A stretch of DNA of 38,160 nucleotides from a virus: positions 1-38,160 of the IMG/VR virus record IMGVR_UViG_3300032173_000016; one strand, given 5' to 3'. Position 1 is the first letter of the stretch; each line of letters starts with the position of its first letter. The notes under the pieces are model-generated. The model worked only from the letters and a program-made list of their open reading frames with translations, did no database searches and was not told the origin of the DNA. A program made the translations under genes and the position numbers. Below are positions 1 through 6,608 of this stretch, piece after piece.

Positions 1-1951
1 AATCCTTTAAATACTCGTATTGATTGGTCGTGCCGATAAACACACACTGGCGTGGGTGATCCTTGGATACGCGGTCGTAGGGCGCGCGGTAGCTGTCAGT
101 TGAGGATGAAATGAAGGCCTTTGTGCGGGTCGATTCCGAGCGATTGAATGACTCCAGCTCGGCCAGCTCATAAGCCCACTTACCGCGCAGACCGATAAAT
201 GAATCCTTGTCGCCCATCACGAAGGTGGTATCTGAAAACCACTCGCCGGCCAGCGCCTTAGCGATGGTGCTCTTACCTTCGCCCTGCAAGCCTTCCAGAA
301 TCAGAGCCGTATCCATCTTGCAGCCTGGGCGATAGATACGCGCCACCATGCCGATCAGGAACAGCCTGCCTATAAGAGACGAGTAAGGTGTCTTTGCGAC
401 CCCCGCATAATCCGTCAGCCAATCATCAAGGCGCGGCGTACCGTCCCACGGCAACCCCTCCAGCCACTCGCGCACGGGGTGGTAGGCATTGGCCTTAGCT
501 GTCGCCCGCACGCCCTCAGAAATCACGCCAGAAGACTTGATAAACAGCCGGAATGCTTGCGCCATCCACAGCCCAAGCTTGAAGTCCTGATCTTCGTCCC
601 ACACCTCTCCCGCCTTTTGGCCGAGCGGCGTGTCCTTCCTGATGCGAATCACATTCGCAAAATCATCCATCGCCAGACAACCCTGCCACGCAGGAAAGTG
701 CTGCAGAATCTGAAACACATTCTCGCGGCACTCACGCAGGCGACCGGCTTTCCAGAAGCATTGCTTGCGCCAGATTGGCTCATCATCATCCTCTGCGCCA
801 GCGGCATTTGCGGTAGAAATGCTTTTCTCAGCTTCCGGCAAAGCTGCAGGCGGGCGCATATTGTTTAGGACGAATCCCTTAATCTCATCTGCCGTCCAGC
901 CGTCTGCGATCGCGTCCGCAACATCCCACCCATCCGGCTTCTCGCCAGGTGCAGGAATCTGCACAAGACGAACAATGCAGCCGCGCGCCTGCAACTTCGC
1001 GGCGATCTTCTCAGCTGTAGAGATGCCCGGCTGCTTCTGTTCAGGCAAGAGCGGCTTACTGTCCTTTGAAACATTCGCGGCCTGCTCTTCCTTCGTCAGC
1101 TTCTCCCGCTGCGCATCACAGTCCGGCCAGATGACGACCTTGTCGCCCTCTTCGAAACGCGACCAATCAACCTTCTCGATGGCTTTGCCTCCGCCCGGCC
1201 ACGACACCACATCAAATTGGTCGGCCACCAGCGCATGCGCGGCATCTGAACACTTCTCGCCCTCGACGATCAGCTTGGTCACGCCTTCGCGCAGTGCAAT
1301 GCCAGGGACATACAGCGGTCGCGGCTCGGCGAACTGGATGTTGCGCCATTCCTGCGCGCCCGTTACCGAGTGCCGGCAGAACGTGAAAGGCACGATCTCC
1401 TTACCGCCCGATGAATTGATGAAGCGCCAGATGTACCCGAGCAGCCTCCCCTCAGCATCGTAATAGGCCCATGTGCGCTCAGGCTTGCCTCGCTTGATAT
1501 GAGCCAGCGGAACTGGCGGCGCAGCATCTGGAACAGGAGAAATCGGAACCCAATTTGGTTCTTTTTCGGGCTCCTTTGCGGCCGCCGTCGAAGGAGCTTC
1601 TACCCCTTGACTCGCTTGCGCGGGCGCTGGTTTTTTAGAGCGCTCGATATGAATCCCGACCTGCGAAGCGACCTCGATAGCCGCGTCGAGCGGCTCTAGG
1701 TTATTAATATACCCATAAAGGCTTATAAGGTCGCCGCCCTTGGCGGCGTTATCTGCGTCTGCGAAATCAGCCCAACGGCCATTGGTCAGGTTGATGGAGA
1801 AACTGCCTACCCTTTGATCGGCGCGATTCGGGTTCAGTGCCTTGTACTCGTGCCCCTCGCGCTTGCCACCCGGTAGCCATGCACCGAGAAGATTCTCGAT
1901 ACGATCGAGCGCCGCCGAAGCGATCTGCTTGAAGTCGACGCGGTCAGCCAT
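1..1951 (-). CDS. Primase-helicase (Toprim + VirE/P-loop), partial
   Basis: About 650 codons are visible and the C-terminus lies beyond the left window edge. The N-terminal 90 residues resemble the primase-type domain of phage and plasmid replication proteins. A Toprim-like core follows, with VEGEKCSD near residue 229 and PDCD near residue 275. A P-loop helicase half of the virulence-associated E type has GEGKST near residue 556 and an acidic ELAELE near residue 598. Such proteins prime and unwind DNA for phage replication. The start ATG overlaps the stop of the CII-like gene (TAATG), so the two are probably translationally coupled in a leftward early operon. The family call is from motifs read by eye; the fold is likely but the exact subfamily is not certain. 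Confidence 0.85.
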   Translation of the reverse strand, partial: MADRVDFKQIASAALDRIENLLGAWLPGGKREGHEYKALNPNRADQRVGSFSINLTNGRWADFADADNAAKGGDLISLYGYINNLEPLDAAIEVASQVGIHIERSKKPAPAQASQGVEAPSTAAAKEPEKEPNWVPISPVPDAAPPVPLAHIKRGKPERTWAYYDAEGRLLGYIWRFINSSGGKEIVPFTFCRHSVTGAQEWRNIQFAEPRPLYVPGIALREGVTKLIVEGEKCSDAAHALVADQFDVVSWPGGGKAIEKVDWSRFEEGDKVVIWPDCDAQREKLTKEEQAANVSKDSKPLLPEQKQPGISTAEKIAAKLQARGCIVRLVQIPAPGEKPDGWDVADAIADGWTADEIKGFVLNNMRPPAALPEAEKSISTANAAGAEDDDEPIWRKQCFWKAGRLRECRENVFQILQHFPAWQGCLAMDDFANVIRIRKDTPLGQKAGEVWDEDQDFKLGLWMAQAFRLFIKSSGVISEGVRATAKANAYHPVREWLEGLPWDGTPRLDDWLTDYAGVAKTPYSSLIGRLFLIGMVARIYRPGCKMDTALILEGLQGEGKSTIAKALAGEWFSDTTFVMGDKDSFIGLRGKWAYELAELESFNRSESTRTKAFISSSTDSYRAPYDRVSKDHPRQCVFIGTTNQYEYLKD

Positions 1952-2469
1952 TACTTAACCAACCCCGCCTTCTTCGCAGCCAGATGCTGCGCATGGTATT
2001 GCTCGCGCGTCTCGACGATCTTCTCCATCGCCTCGTTGCAGGCATTCTCGATACGCTTCCACTCCTTGGAATTGATCATCTGTCCATCGGCCTTGCTCGG
2101 GTCGGTCGCATCGGAGAGCTCCTTGGCGATCACCGAGACCTCTTCCATCAGAACGCTGACCTGCCTCAGCCCATCGGTTGAGCCCCCACGCAATGCTCTC
2201 GGAATTGGAATAGCCAGGTGGTCGTGGATATGGCAGAACACTAGGATCGGATGATCCCAGTCGGAAACATCCCGGCTACGGAGAAAATTCAGGATCTCGT
2301 CCACCTCATCCGGAGACAAGGGATAGCCCTTTTCGCCGCGCAACTTGGCATACAAGGTAGACCGCTTTACATCCATATCCTTGGCGAGCTGATCGATGCC
2401 ACCCGGATACCGCTTAGCCGCGCCATACAAAGCCCCTAATGGCGTGGACTGATCAACCGGTAACGTCAC
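1951..2469 (-). CDS. CII-like phage regulatory protein
   Basis: This 172-residue protein resembles the phage regulatory CII/CP76 family, DNA-binding regulators found beside phage repressor genes. The N-terminal half has an HTH-like stretch: GGIDQLAKDMDVKRSTLYAK at about residues 24-43, followed by the phrase LSPDEVDEILNFL. The C-terminal third is helical and charged, which fits oligomerisation. It lies between the Cro-like gene and the primase gene, all reading left, so it is probably the second gene of the early operon. Whether it activates a promoter as lambda CII does cannot be seen from sequence. Family assignment is from recall of the family's sequence pattern. Confidence 0.75.
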   Translation of the reverse strand: MTLPVDQSTPLGALYGAAKRYPGGIDQLAKDMDVKRSTLYAKLRGEKGYPLSPDEVDEILNFLRSRDVSDWDHPILVFCHIHDHLAIPIPRALRGGSTDGLRQVSVLMEEVSVIAKELSDATDPSKADGQMINSKEWKRIENACNEAMEKIVETREQYHAQHLAAKKAGLVK

Positions 2470-2631
2470 AATAAATTTCCTCTCCGATTACTGTTTTTCT
2501 TCTCGTTGCCACCCTGTAACTTTCGTCACATGGGGAGCGGCACACCTGCCGCTCTGAAAAAGGTGGAGATCCACGACCGTGCTAGACTTTGAATTCCCCA
2601 ACCCAAAATCCAAACCCGAAAGGAACCCCCA

Positions 2632-2829
2632 ATGCCAACTGCCGTGCAGGGCGACAACTTCGTCCACACCTGCCAATACTGCGGACACCCACAAACCGAG
2701 CGCCGCGACAAAAACCTGCCCTTCATGTTCAACGGCTACCGCTGCAGCAGATGCGGCCGACCGCTGGACGATCTCGACTACGAATTACTTATCAATCAAT
2801 CCACAACTCACGAAAAGGGAGCGCCATGA
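2632..2829 (+). CDS. Small zinc-ribbon protein
   Basis: The 65-residue product has two CxxC knuckles, CQYC and CSRC, separated by about 22 residues. That is the usual layout of a zinc ribbon. An AAAGGAA ribosome-binding site precedes the ATG at good distance. It lies on the plus strand inside an otherwise leftward early operon (Cro-like, CII-like, primase), so it would need its own promoter, and none is obvious. Overlapping ORFs in other frames lack such motifs. Function is unknown; small zinc ribbons in phages often bind nucleic acid or host proteins. The call rests on the cysteine pattern and the ribosome-binding site. Confidence 0.55.
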   Translation: MPTAVQGDNFVHTCQYCGHPQTERRDKNLPFMFNGYRCSRCGRPLDDLDYELLINQSTTHEKGAP

Positions 2830-2857
2830 GCAAAGCTCACTGAGTAGGGCCAGCGCA

Positions 2858-3112
2858 TCACGCGGCCTCCTGAAGTTTGCCGAACACATCAGACCGCAGG
2901 TCATGCGGCATGCCGTCGGATGGATGTGGGTAAATATCAGGACGGAGATCGTGCGGGGATACTTTCCATTGCGCCTCCTCGCATATCGCCAGGACGTGTT
3001 CTGGCGGGATTACGCCAACTTTTTCCCACTTGTAAACAGCTTGCACACTGATACCGCACACATCTGCAACGCGGCGCACTTTTAATCCTTTGGTAATTTC
3101 TTCGATTTCCAT
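2858..3112 (-). CDS. Cro/YdaS-like HTH regulator
   Basis: An 84-residue protein with an HTH at about residues 15-29 (VADVCGISVQAVYKW). The next part, VIPPEHVLAICE, is typical of YdaS/Cro-like phage regulators. The repressor encoded divergently contains the same 11 residues CGISVQAVYKW, so the two proteins probably recognise the same operators. The C-terminus holds a short internal duplication (PHDLRPDIYP and PHDLRSDVFG). It is the first gene of the leftward operon, and its predicted promoter carries two operator copies. The expected role is Cro: shutting off repressor synthesis on entry to lytic growth. Confidence 0.8.
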   Translation of the reverse strand: MEIEEITKGLKVRRVADVCGISVQAVYKWEKVGVIPPEHVLAICEEAQWKVSPHDLRPDIYPHPSDGMPHDLRSDVFGKLQEAA

Positions 3113-3119
3113 GGAAACT

Positions 3120-3161
3120 ATTAAACCACAGTTTATTATCTCAATGCAACCCCAGTTTAAT
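3120..3161 (-). promoter_or_regulatory. Early leftward promoter with operator pair
   Basis: On the minus strand a TTGCAT -35 element and a TTTAAT -10 element are separated by 18 bp, upstream of the Cro-like gene. Two copies of the 14-mer AACCACAGTTTAAT (read on the plus strand, each with one mismatch) begin at 3124 and 3148, exactly 24 bp apart. One overlaps the -35 region. The other fills the spacer and touches the -10. The same arrangement occurs at 4941-4984 in the opposite orientation. Repressor binding here should block the leftward operon. The copies are seen directly; the identity of the binding protein is inferred. Confidence 0.7.
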
Positions 3162-3185
3162 AGCTTACGGTTAACATCCTCAACT

Positions 3186-3527
3186 ATGAGTACATTGGCT
3201 AAAAGAGTTACAGAAGCAATAAAGGAATCTGGCGTTGATGTGACTGCGGTAGCAAAAGCATGCGGAATCAGCGTGCAGGCGGTCTACAAATGGATGAACG
3301 GGATGTCAAAGACTATTGCCGGAGAGCCGCTTGTCGAATTAGCGCGACTCACTAACTATGAGGCACGCTGGATCATCAGCGGCAAGGGCGAAAAGAGAAA
3401 AGACCCAAAAGCTGTTGTTGTTTATCAGGCCATGCAAAACATGCCGGAGTACAAAAAAGACGTGCTGGTACAAACGAGCACTGCGCTTGCTGAACAGCCA
3501 AAACCGAACCACAACGGCACGCAATAA
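3186..3527 (+). CDS. CI-like HTH repressor (short form)
   Basis: The 113-residue protein has an N-terminal HTH with VAKACGISVQAVYKW at residues 22-36, then GEPLVELARLTNYEARWIISGKGE, a pattern of phage repressors of the lambda cI/Cro fold. It lacks an S24 peptidase domain, so it is a short repressor without the self-cleavage module. I chose the ATG at 3186 because an upstream in-frame start would run through the operators. It diverges from the Cro-like gene across a 73-bp operator region. The likely role is maintaining lysogeny by binding the paired operators here and at the distal promoter. How it would be inactivated without a cleavage domain is not visible. Confidence 0.8.
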   Translation: MSTLAKRVTEAIKESGVDVTAVAKACGISVQAVYKWMNGMSKTIAGEPLVELARLTNYEARWIISGKGEKRKDPKAVVVYQAMQNMPEYKKDVLVQTSTALAEQPKPNHNGTQ

Positions 3528-3588
3528 TGTGATCCAACTGCAAATACAACTAAAGTTCGATTTCGATTAAATAGGAGGTGCGAAATAG

Positions 3589-3987
3589 ATGAAGCTATGG
3601 ATTATAAAATTCGCCCGATTTATTTTTCGCGCGTGGGCCATATTTATGGCTTTCGGCGCAGTTGTGGGAATTTTTCAAGGTGAATTTGCAATGGCGGCCG
3701 CCCTTATTTTCAGTTCCATCTTGGCTTGGGTAGTAACCGCCAAGGTTCCTCAGGAGACTCAAGATCAGCCCAGCAAAAGACGACAAAACGGCAAGAATAT
3801 CAAAGTCGATTGCAGTCTCCATATCACGTACGAGGATGGCGAAGGCGCAGTCACAGAACGAGATATCCATATATTTTCCTACGAGCCAAAGTCCAAATAC
3901 ATTCAAGCTCGCGACTCCATAGCCAGGGCAAATCGCACATTTCGAGTTGACCGAATTCAAGAGGCTATCGATCTAGAATCCGGCTAA
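3589..3987 (+). CDS. Membrane-anchored WYL-like protein
   Basis: A GGAGG ribosome-binding site precedes the ATG. The 132-residue product has two hydrophobic helices at about residues 11-29 and 33-51. A soluble C-terminal part (about 72-128) has the layout of a WYL-type beta barrel: ITYEDGEG, then ERDIHIFSYEP, then YIQARD and RTFRVDRI. WYL domains usually sense ligands in transcription factors or in defence-system regulators, and membrane anchoring without an HTH is unusual. It follows the repressor gene in the same direction, so it could be expressed in the lysogen. The membrane segments are clear; the WYL match is a by-eye inference. Confidence 0.6.
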   Translation: MKLWIIKFARFIFRAWAIFMAFGAVVGIFQGEFAMAAALIFSSILAWVVTAKVPQETQDQPSKRRQNGKNIKVDCSLHITYEDGEGAVTERDIHIFSYEPKSKYIQARDSIARANRTFRVDRIQEAIDLESG

Positions 3988-4072
3988 CTGATCGAAAATA
4001 ATTCCATTCATGGATGGATACTTAGGCAGCAAGCATGAGCCACCTACCGCAACGTTTAGCCAAGGAGTAAAA

Positions 4073-4552
4073 ATGATGAATCACTTTAAAAAGTTAGCCC
4101 TCACCGCTGCGTTGGGCATTCCTTTGGCAGCCTTTGCTGGATGCCCCAAAGGCGAACTCTACGCCGGCTGCCCCTGGAATGCGAAAGCCGCCTCTCACGG
4201 CGGACGGTTCGCCATTGAAGAGATGGCACCCGAAATTGCAGCGCCGCTTTTGAAGCGATACAACCATACACCCAATGGTTGCGGGAGCCCTGCCAACCGC
4301 ATTATTGGAGCCTACAGCCGGTATGAAGACGGCCAAGTCTTCTACTTGCACGGCAACACCCTTGTGCAAGCGGAGATGTTGGATCGGGTAATGCTGCGCG
4401 ATATGCTGGACAAGAAGACTAAGATCGATATCGCAAAGGTGAGCTTGATCGACTGCAAACATGCAGCCGACTACTTTCCAACACCCCAGACATACAAGAT
4501 GCCTGAATACACACCGAGCGGCGAAAGCACACCGAACAGCGAGAACAAATGA
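4073..4552 (+). CDS. Exported protein with signal peptide
   Basis: The product is 160 residues, starting at the ATG that follows AAGGAG; the next codon but one is also ATG. The N-terminus is a signal peptide: a KK pair, a hydrophobic stretch, then AAFAGC with cysteine at about residue 24. It could be a lipoprotein (an atypical FAGC lipobox) or be cleaved after AFA. The mature part has several cysteines and no domain I recognise. It overlaps the following gene by an ATGA junction, so the two are probably coupled. Placed after the repressor region, it could be a lysogeny-expressed surface protein, but that is inference. Confidence 0.6.
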   Translation: MMNHFKKLALTAALGIPLAAFAGCPKGELYAGCPWNAKAASHGGRFAIEEMAPEIAAPLLKRYNHTPNGCGSPANRIIGAYSRYEDGQVFYLHGNTLVQAEMLDRVMLRDMLDKKTKIDIAKVSLIDCKHAADYFPTPQTYKMPEYTPSGESTPNSENK

Positions 4553-4815
4553 CTGAAAAACAACTCGCGACCATCATCGCCCTGCTTTCAGCGAATCAAT
4601 TTGCCATTGTGCACCTTGCAAATGTCATTGCACAACACCATCAAATCAGCCCCGAAGAGTTCGCCACATCCTTTGAACAAACTGGCGAAGCATTCCCCAA
4701 CGGTGTCGCCAACAAGGAATTGATCCAGATGGTGATGCGCCAGATCGCCGCCGGGATACGCAACAGTTCCGACGGGCCTGAATACGAAGCACTTCTTTCC
4801 CGTCTACTCCATTAA
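4549..4815 (+). CDS. Hypothetical small helical protein
   Basis: The 88-residue product starts at an ATGA overlap with the preceding secreted-protein gene. Its sequence is mostly helical, with a hydrophobic N-terminal half (ATIIALLSANQFAIVHLANVIAQ) and a polar second half; it lacks a clear signal peptide. A rho-independent terminator follows about 90 bp downstream, so it probably ends the transcript that begins near the repressor. Function is unknown. Opposite-strand ORFs over the same DNA are rich in Arg, Ser and Cys and look like shadows. Confidence 0.55.
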   Translation: MTEKQLATIIALLSANQFAIVHLANVIAQHHQISPEEFATSFEQTGEAFPNGVANKELIQMVMRQIAAGIRNSSDGPEYEALLSRLLH

Positions 4816-4902
4816 GCAACATCCTCACATATTCCTGGCTATCGTTCACTACCCATGCCGGTACAACCGTAGGCCTTAGCTTCCCCATGATTCACTCCAT
4901 TT

Positions 4903-4934
4903 AAGCCGCAGGACAACCCTGCGGCTTTTATTTT
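4903..4934 (+). terminator. Rho-independent terminator
   Basis: A perfect 10-bp stem, AAGCCGCAGG with CCTGCGGCTT, has a 5-nt loop and is followed by TTATTTT on the plus strand. It closes the transcript of the repressor-side genes just before the second repressor-controlled promoter. Confidence 0.85.
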
Positions 4935-4940
4935 GCCACA

Positions 4941-4984
4941 AATTAAACTGTGGTTGACATTATTAATTAAACTGTGGTTCAATT
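4941..4984 (+). promoter_or_regulatory. Second operator-controlled promoter, rightward
   Basis: Two identical 15-mers, AATTAAACTGTGGTT, lie at 4941-4955 and 4965-4979, 24 bp apart. A consensus TTGACA -35 (4954-4959) overlaps the end of the first copy. After 18 bp a TTCAAT -10 overlaps the end of the second. The same elements, spacing and operator positions occur in the promoter of the Cro-like gene. It drives the genes from 5016 onward. Repression by the CI-like protein is inferred from the shared sites. Confidence 0.75.
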
Positions 4985-5015
4985 CTCTCCGTGCCCACCC
5001 AAACCGGAGTCGACG

Positions 5016-5294
5016 ATGGTAAACAAAGCAAACGAATTTTCAGCACTCATCGAGCAATCGAATGCTGCGTGGACCGATTACAAATCGGCTCAGTCATTGC
5101 ATTACTGCTATCTCAAGACGGTTCGCGAATACCTCAAAGAAGGGCCAGCTCCTGAAAGAACATTAGCGCTGGCTGACGCACAAGGCGAGCGTGCAGAACA
5201 AGCTTATGCAGCCTGGTGTGCCATTTCCAACAAGATGGCAGATATTGCCAAGTCGTGGAACGACGAATCCATTCCGGCTGCGGCAGAAGCATGA
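5016..5294 (+). CDS. Hypothetical phage early protein
   Basis: This 92-residue, largely helical protein is the first gene behind the second operator-controlled promoter. I chose the ATG at 5016 because CCGGAGT precedes it, and an earlier in-frame start would overlap the promoter itself. It has no signal peptide or motif I recognise. The heptad-like spacing of hydrophobics in the middle (LHYCYLKTVREYL and the AYAAW region) suggests a helical bundle. It joins the next gene by an ATGA overlap. Position suggests an early lytic function; the product is not recognised. Confidence 0.6.
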   Translation: MVNKANEFSALIEQSNAAWTDYKSAQSLHYCYLKTVREYLKEGPAPERTLALADAQGERAEQAYAAWCAISNKMADIAKSWNDESIPAAAEA

Positions 5295-5516
5295 ACCTCA
5301 CCGCCGAACGCCAAACCATCACCGCAGACGAATTGCGCGCTGCATTCAAAGCCTCGCGCCTGAAATTCACCAAGGGTTACGGACTGCTCACAGCACTGCA
5401 AAAACCGCTTGTGCGCTGGTCGCTGGAAATGCAGGCGCTGGCGATGCGCGGCAAAAAAACAACAGCAACACGGCAAACCTGCGCCGGAGCAGCAGGCATT
5501 GAACAGGGAGAAATGA
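5291..5516 (+). CDS. Phage early protein, frame broken at an A7 run
   Basis: The gene begins at an ATGA overlap with the previous one and encodes MNLTAERQTITADELRAAFK and onward, a style common in small phage proteins of unknown function. At an A7 run (5453-5459) the reading frame is odd. In the given frame there is no stop, and translation runs on into the acyl carrier protein, giving a 251-residue fusion ending at 6046. If one A is skipped, the protein continues with KPAPEQQALNREK and stops at TGA 5514-5516, exactly overlapping the ATG of the next gene. A sequencing indel or a +1 slip in the A run would both explain this. The coordinates follow the skipped-A reading. Confidence 0.5.
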
Positions 5517-6046
5517 TGAACAATGAATCTCGCATACCGCAAGCCTCAAACGAAGCCCGCATCCTGAAAATCATCGCCGAAAGTTCCAGCGTCAATGAAA
5601 GCTGCATTGAGCTGACCCATTCCATCGTGACGGATCTGCATTGCGATTCGCTGGACCGCGCAGGAATCATGGTGGAACTTGAAGTGCAGTTTGACATCGA
5701 GATCGATGAGGACGATTTTGCCAAGTGCGTCACCGTGCAACAGGCGATCGATTACGTTGCAGACGTCTGTACACGTAAAAACTCGCCAGCCACTTCTTGC
5801 GTATCCCACCACCATGCGTGCGAATGCCGCGAACAGAAGATCGCCACCTTCAACAAGGCGTCGCTCGATGCTGCAATGGAACTGGACTGGCTCAAGAACG
5901 AGTTCGATATCCCCGAGGACAAGCTTGACGCGATCACGCTGACCAGCAGCCGGGTCTATACCGCCAGCGCTGCGCTTTACCCCCAGGAAGACCCGATCGA
6001 ACAAATGCGCCGGCTCATCGTCACCGAAACCGAGGTGACGGCATGA
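5513..6046 (+). CDS. Acyl carrier protein with C-terminal extension
   Basis: The N-terminal 85 residues have the acyl carrier protein pattern. Helix 1 is followed by the phosphopantetheine attachment motif D-S-L (residues 45-47), then VELEVQFDIEIDEDD and a closing VQQAIDYV helix. Ser46 is the expected 4'-phosphopantetheine site, so the protein would be loaded by a host holo-ACP synthase and carry an acyl group. About 90 further residues contain HHHACEC, a possible metal site, and a helical end I do not recognise. AGGGAG precedes the ATG. The start is shared with the TGA of the preceding gene in its alternative frame. The partner enzyme and substrate are unknown. Confidence 0.7.
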   Translation: MMNNESRIPQASNEARILKIIAESSSVNESCIELTHSIVTDLHCDSLDRAGIMVELEVQFDIEIDEDDFAKCVTVQQAIDYVADVCTRKNSPATSCVSHHHACECREQKIATFNKASLDAAMELDWLKNEFDIPEDKLDAITLTSSRVYTASAALYPQEDPIEQMRRLIVTETEVTA

Positions 6047-6198
6047 ACCACTACCTGATCACTCTCAATAGTGCGACCGGCCTGATCGAATGCGAAGAGT
6101 TTTCGGTCAGCCCATTTGCCGCCATCTGCAAGATGCTGCGCTCGATCCACCAGCTGCCGAACGGCATGTTTCGGCTCACCTGCAAAGCCATCGCTTAA
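6043..6198 (+). CDS. Small phage protein (51 aa)
   Basis: The ATG overlaps the stop of the ACP gene (ATGA). The 51-residue product begins MNHYLITLNSATGLIECEEF. It has no recognised domain, but the look is that of a compact beta-rich phage protein. Its first codons matter: a 28-bp stretch (6053-6080) recurs at 9314-9341 with two silent differences. The duplicated copy is in the region where the cassette array ends. Translation coupling supports a real gene; function unknown. Confidence 0.6.
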   Translation: MNHYLITLNSATGLIECEEFSVSPFAAICKMLRSIHQLPNGMFRLTCKAIA

Positions 6199-6211
6199 GA
6201 ACGGAGGAATC

Positions 6212-6388
6212 ATGTTCTACGGAACTCTCGTATCTCAACGTAATAAAAATCGCCGCAATCCGAATTGGCTTTTGCGCTTCGCGCGCTGGATAGGCAGAAC
6301 CCTGCGGCACATCGGCCTGTATCAGTTCTATCGCGGCCGGAATCACTCGCACCGCGAGGCGTGGGACAAGGCCGAGCGAACGCTCTGA
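6212..6388 (+). CDS. Small basic protein (58 aa)
   Basis: A GGAGG ribosome-binding site lies six bases before the ATG. The 58-residue product is strongly basic, with many Arg and aromatic residues (NKNRRNPNWLLRFARWIGRT), and no cysteines. This could be a nucleic-acid or membrane-surface binding peptide. It is the last clear phage gene before the first attC site. The opposite-strand ORFs across this stretch run on into unrelated genes and look like shadows. Confidence 0.5.
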   Translation: MFYGTLVSQRNKNRRNPNWLLRFARWIGRTLRHIGLYQFYRGRNHSHREAWDKAERTL

Positions 6389-6401
6389 TGCGTGGCAGCG
6401 A

Positions 6402-6500
6402 ATGACGGAATTGGAAGATGCAATTATTGCCATCGTCAGCCATGCGCCGGAATCGGATTTATTGAGGGCGAGAAAATTGGTCGAACAGGTAGGGGCATAA
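6402..6500 (+). CDS. Tiny ORF ending inside the first attC
   Basis: An ATG opens a 32-codon ORF (MTELEDAIIAIVSHAPESDL and onward) whose TAA is part of the first attC core GCATAAC. Ending within the attC 5' core is typical of cassette ORFs, and ORFs at 7807 and 8087 end the same way. There is no convincing ribosome-binding site, so it may be weakly expressed or not at all. It could be the remains of a cassette or of a phage gene into which the array was joined. Confidence 0.35.
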   Translation: MTELEDAIIAIVSHAPESDLLRARKLVEQVGA

Positions 6501-6608
6501 CGTGCAAGGTGAGGCGCTGCCCACCGCAAAACAGGAGACAAAGCTGTGACAACTGAAACCGCAAACGAACACGATGTAGGGCAGTCGCGCTCGACCGATG
6601 GGTTGGGC
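6495..6608 (+). repeat. attC site A (integron-type)
   Basis: Outer cores are GCATAAC and GTTGGGC. The arms GGTGAGGCGCTGCCC (from 6508) and GGGCAGTCGCGCTCGACC (from 6579) pair over 15 bp, leaving three unpaired bases, one after each 3-bp step. The loop is long, about 56 nt, and holds the ribosome-binding site and start codon of the methyltransferase ORF. This is the leftmost site of the array. Confidence 0.7.

Noticed and set aside
4646-4888. Minus-strand ORF with a GGAG site (MGKLRPTVVPAWVVNDSQEY)
   Set aside because: The first 28 codons look plausible, but the rest is an Arg/Ser-rich shadow of the plus-strand gene at 4549, and the terminator and operator layout favour the plus strand.
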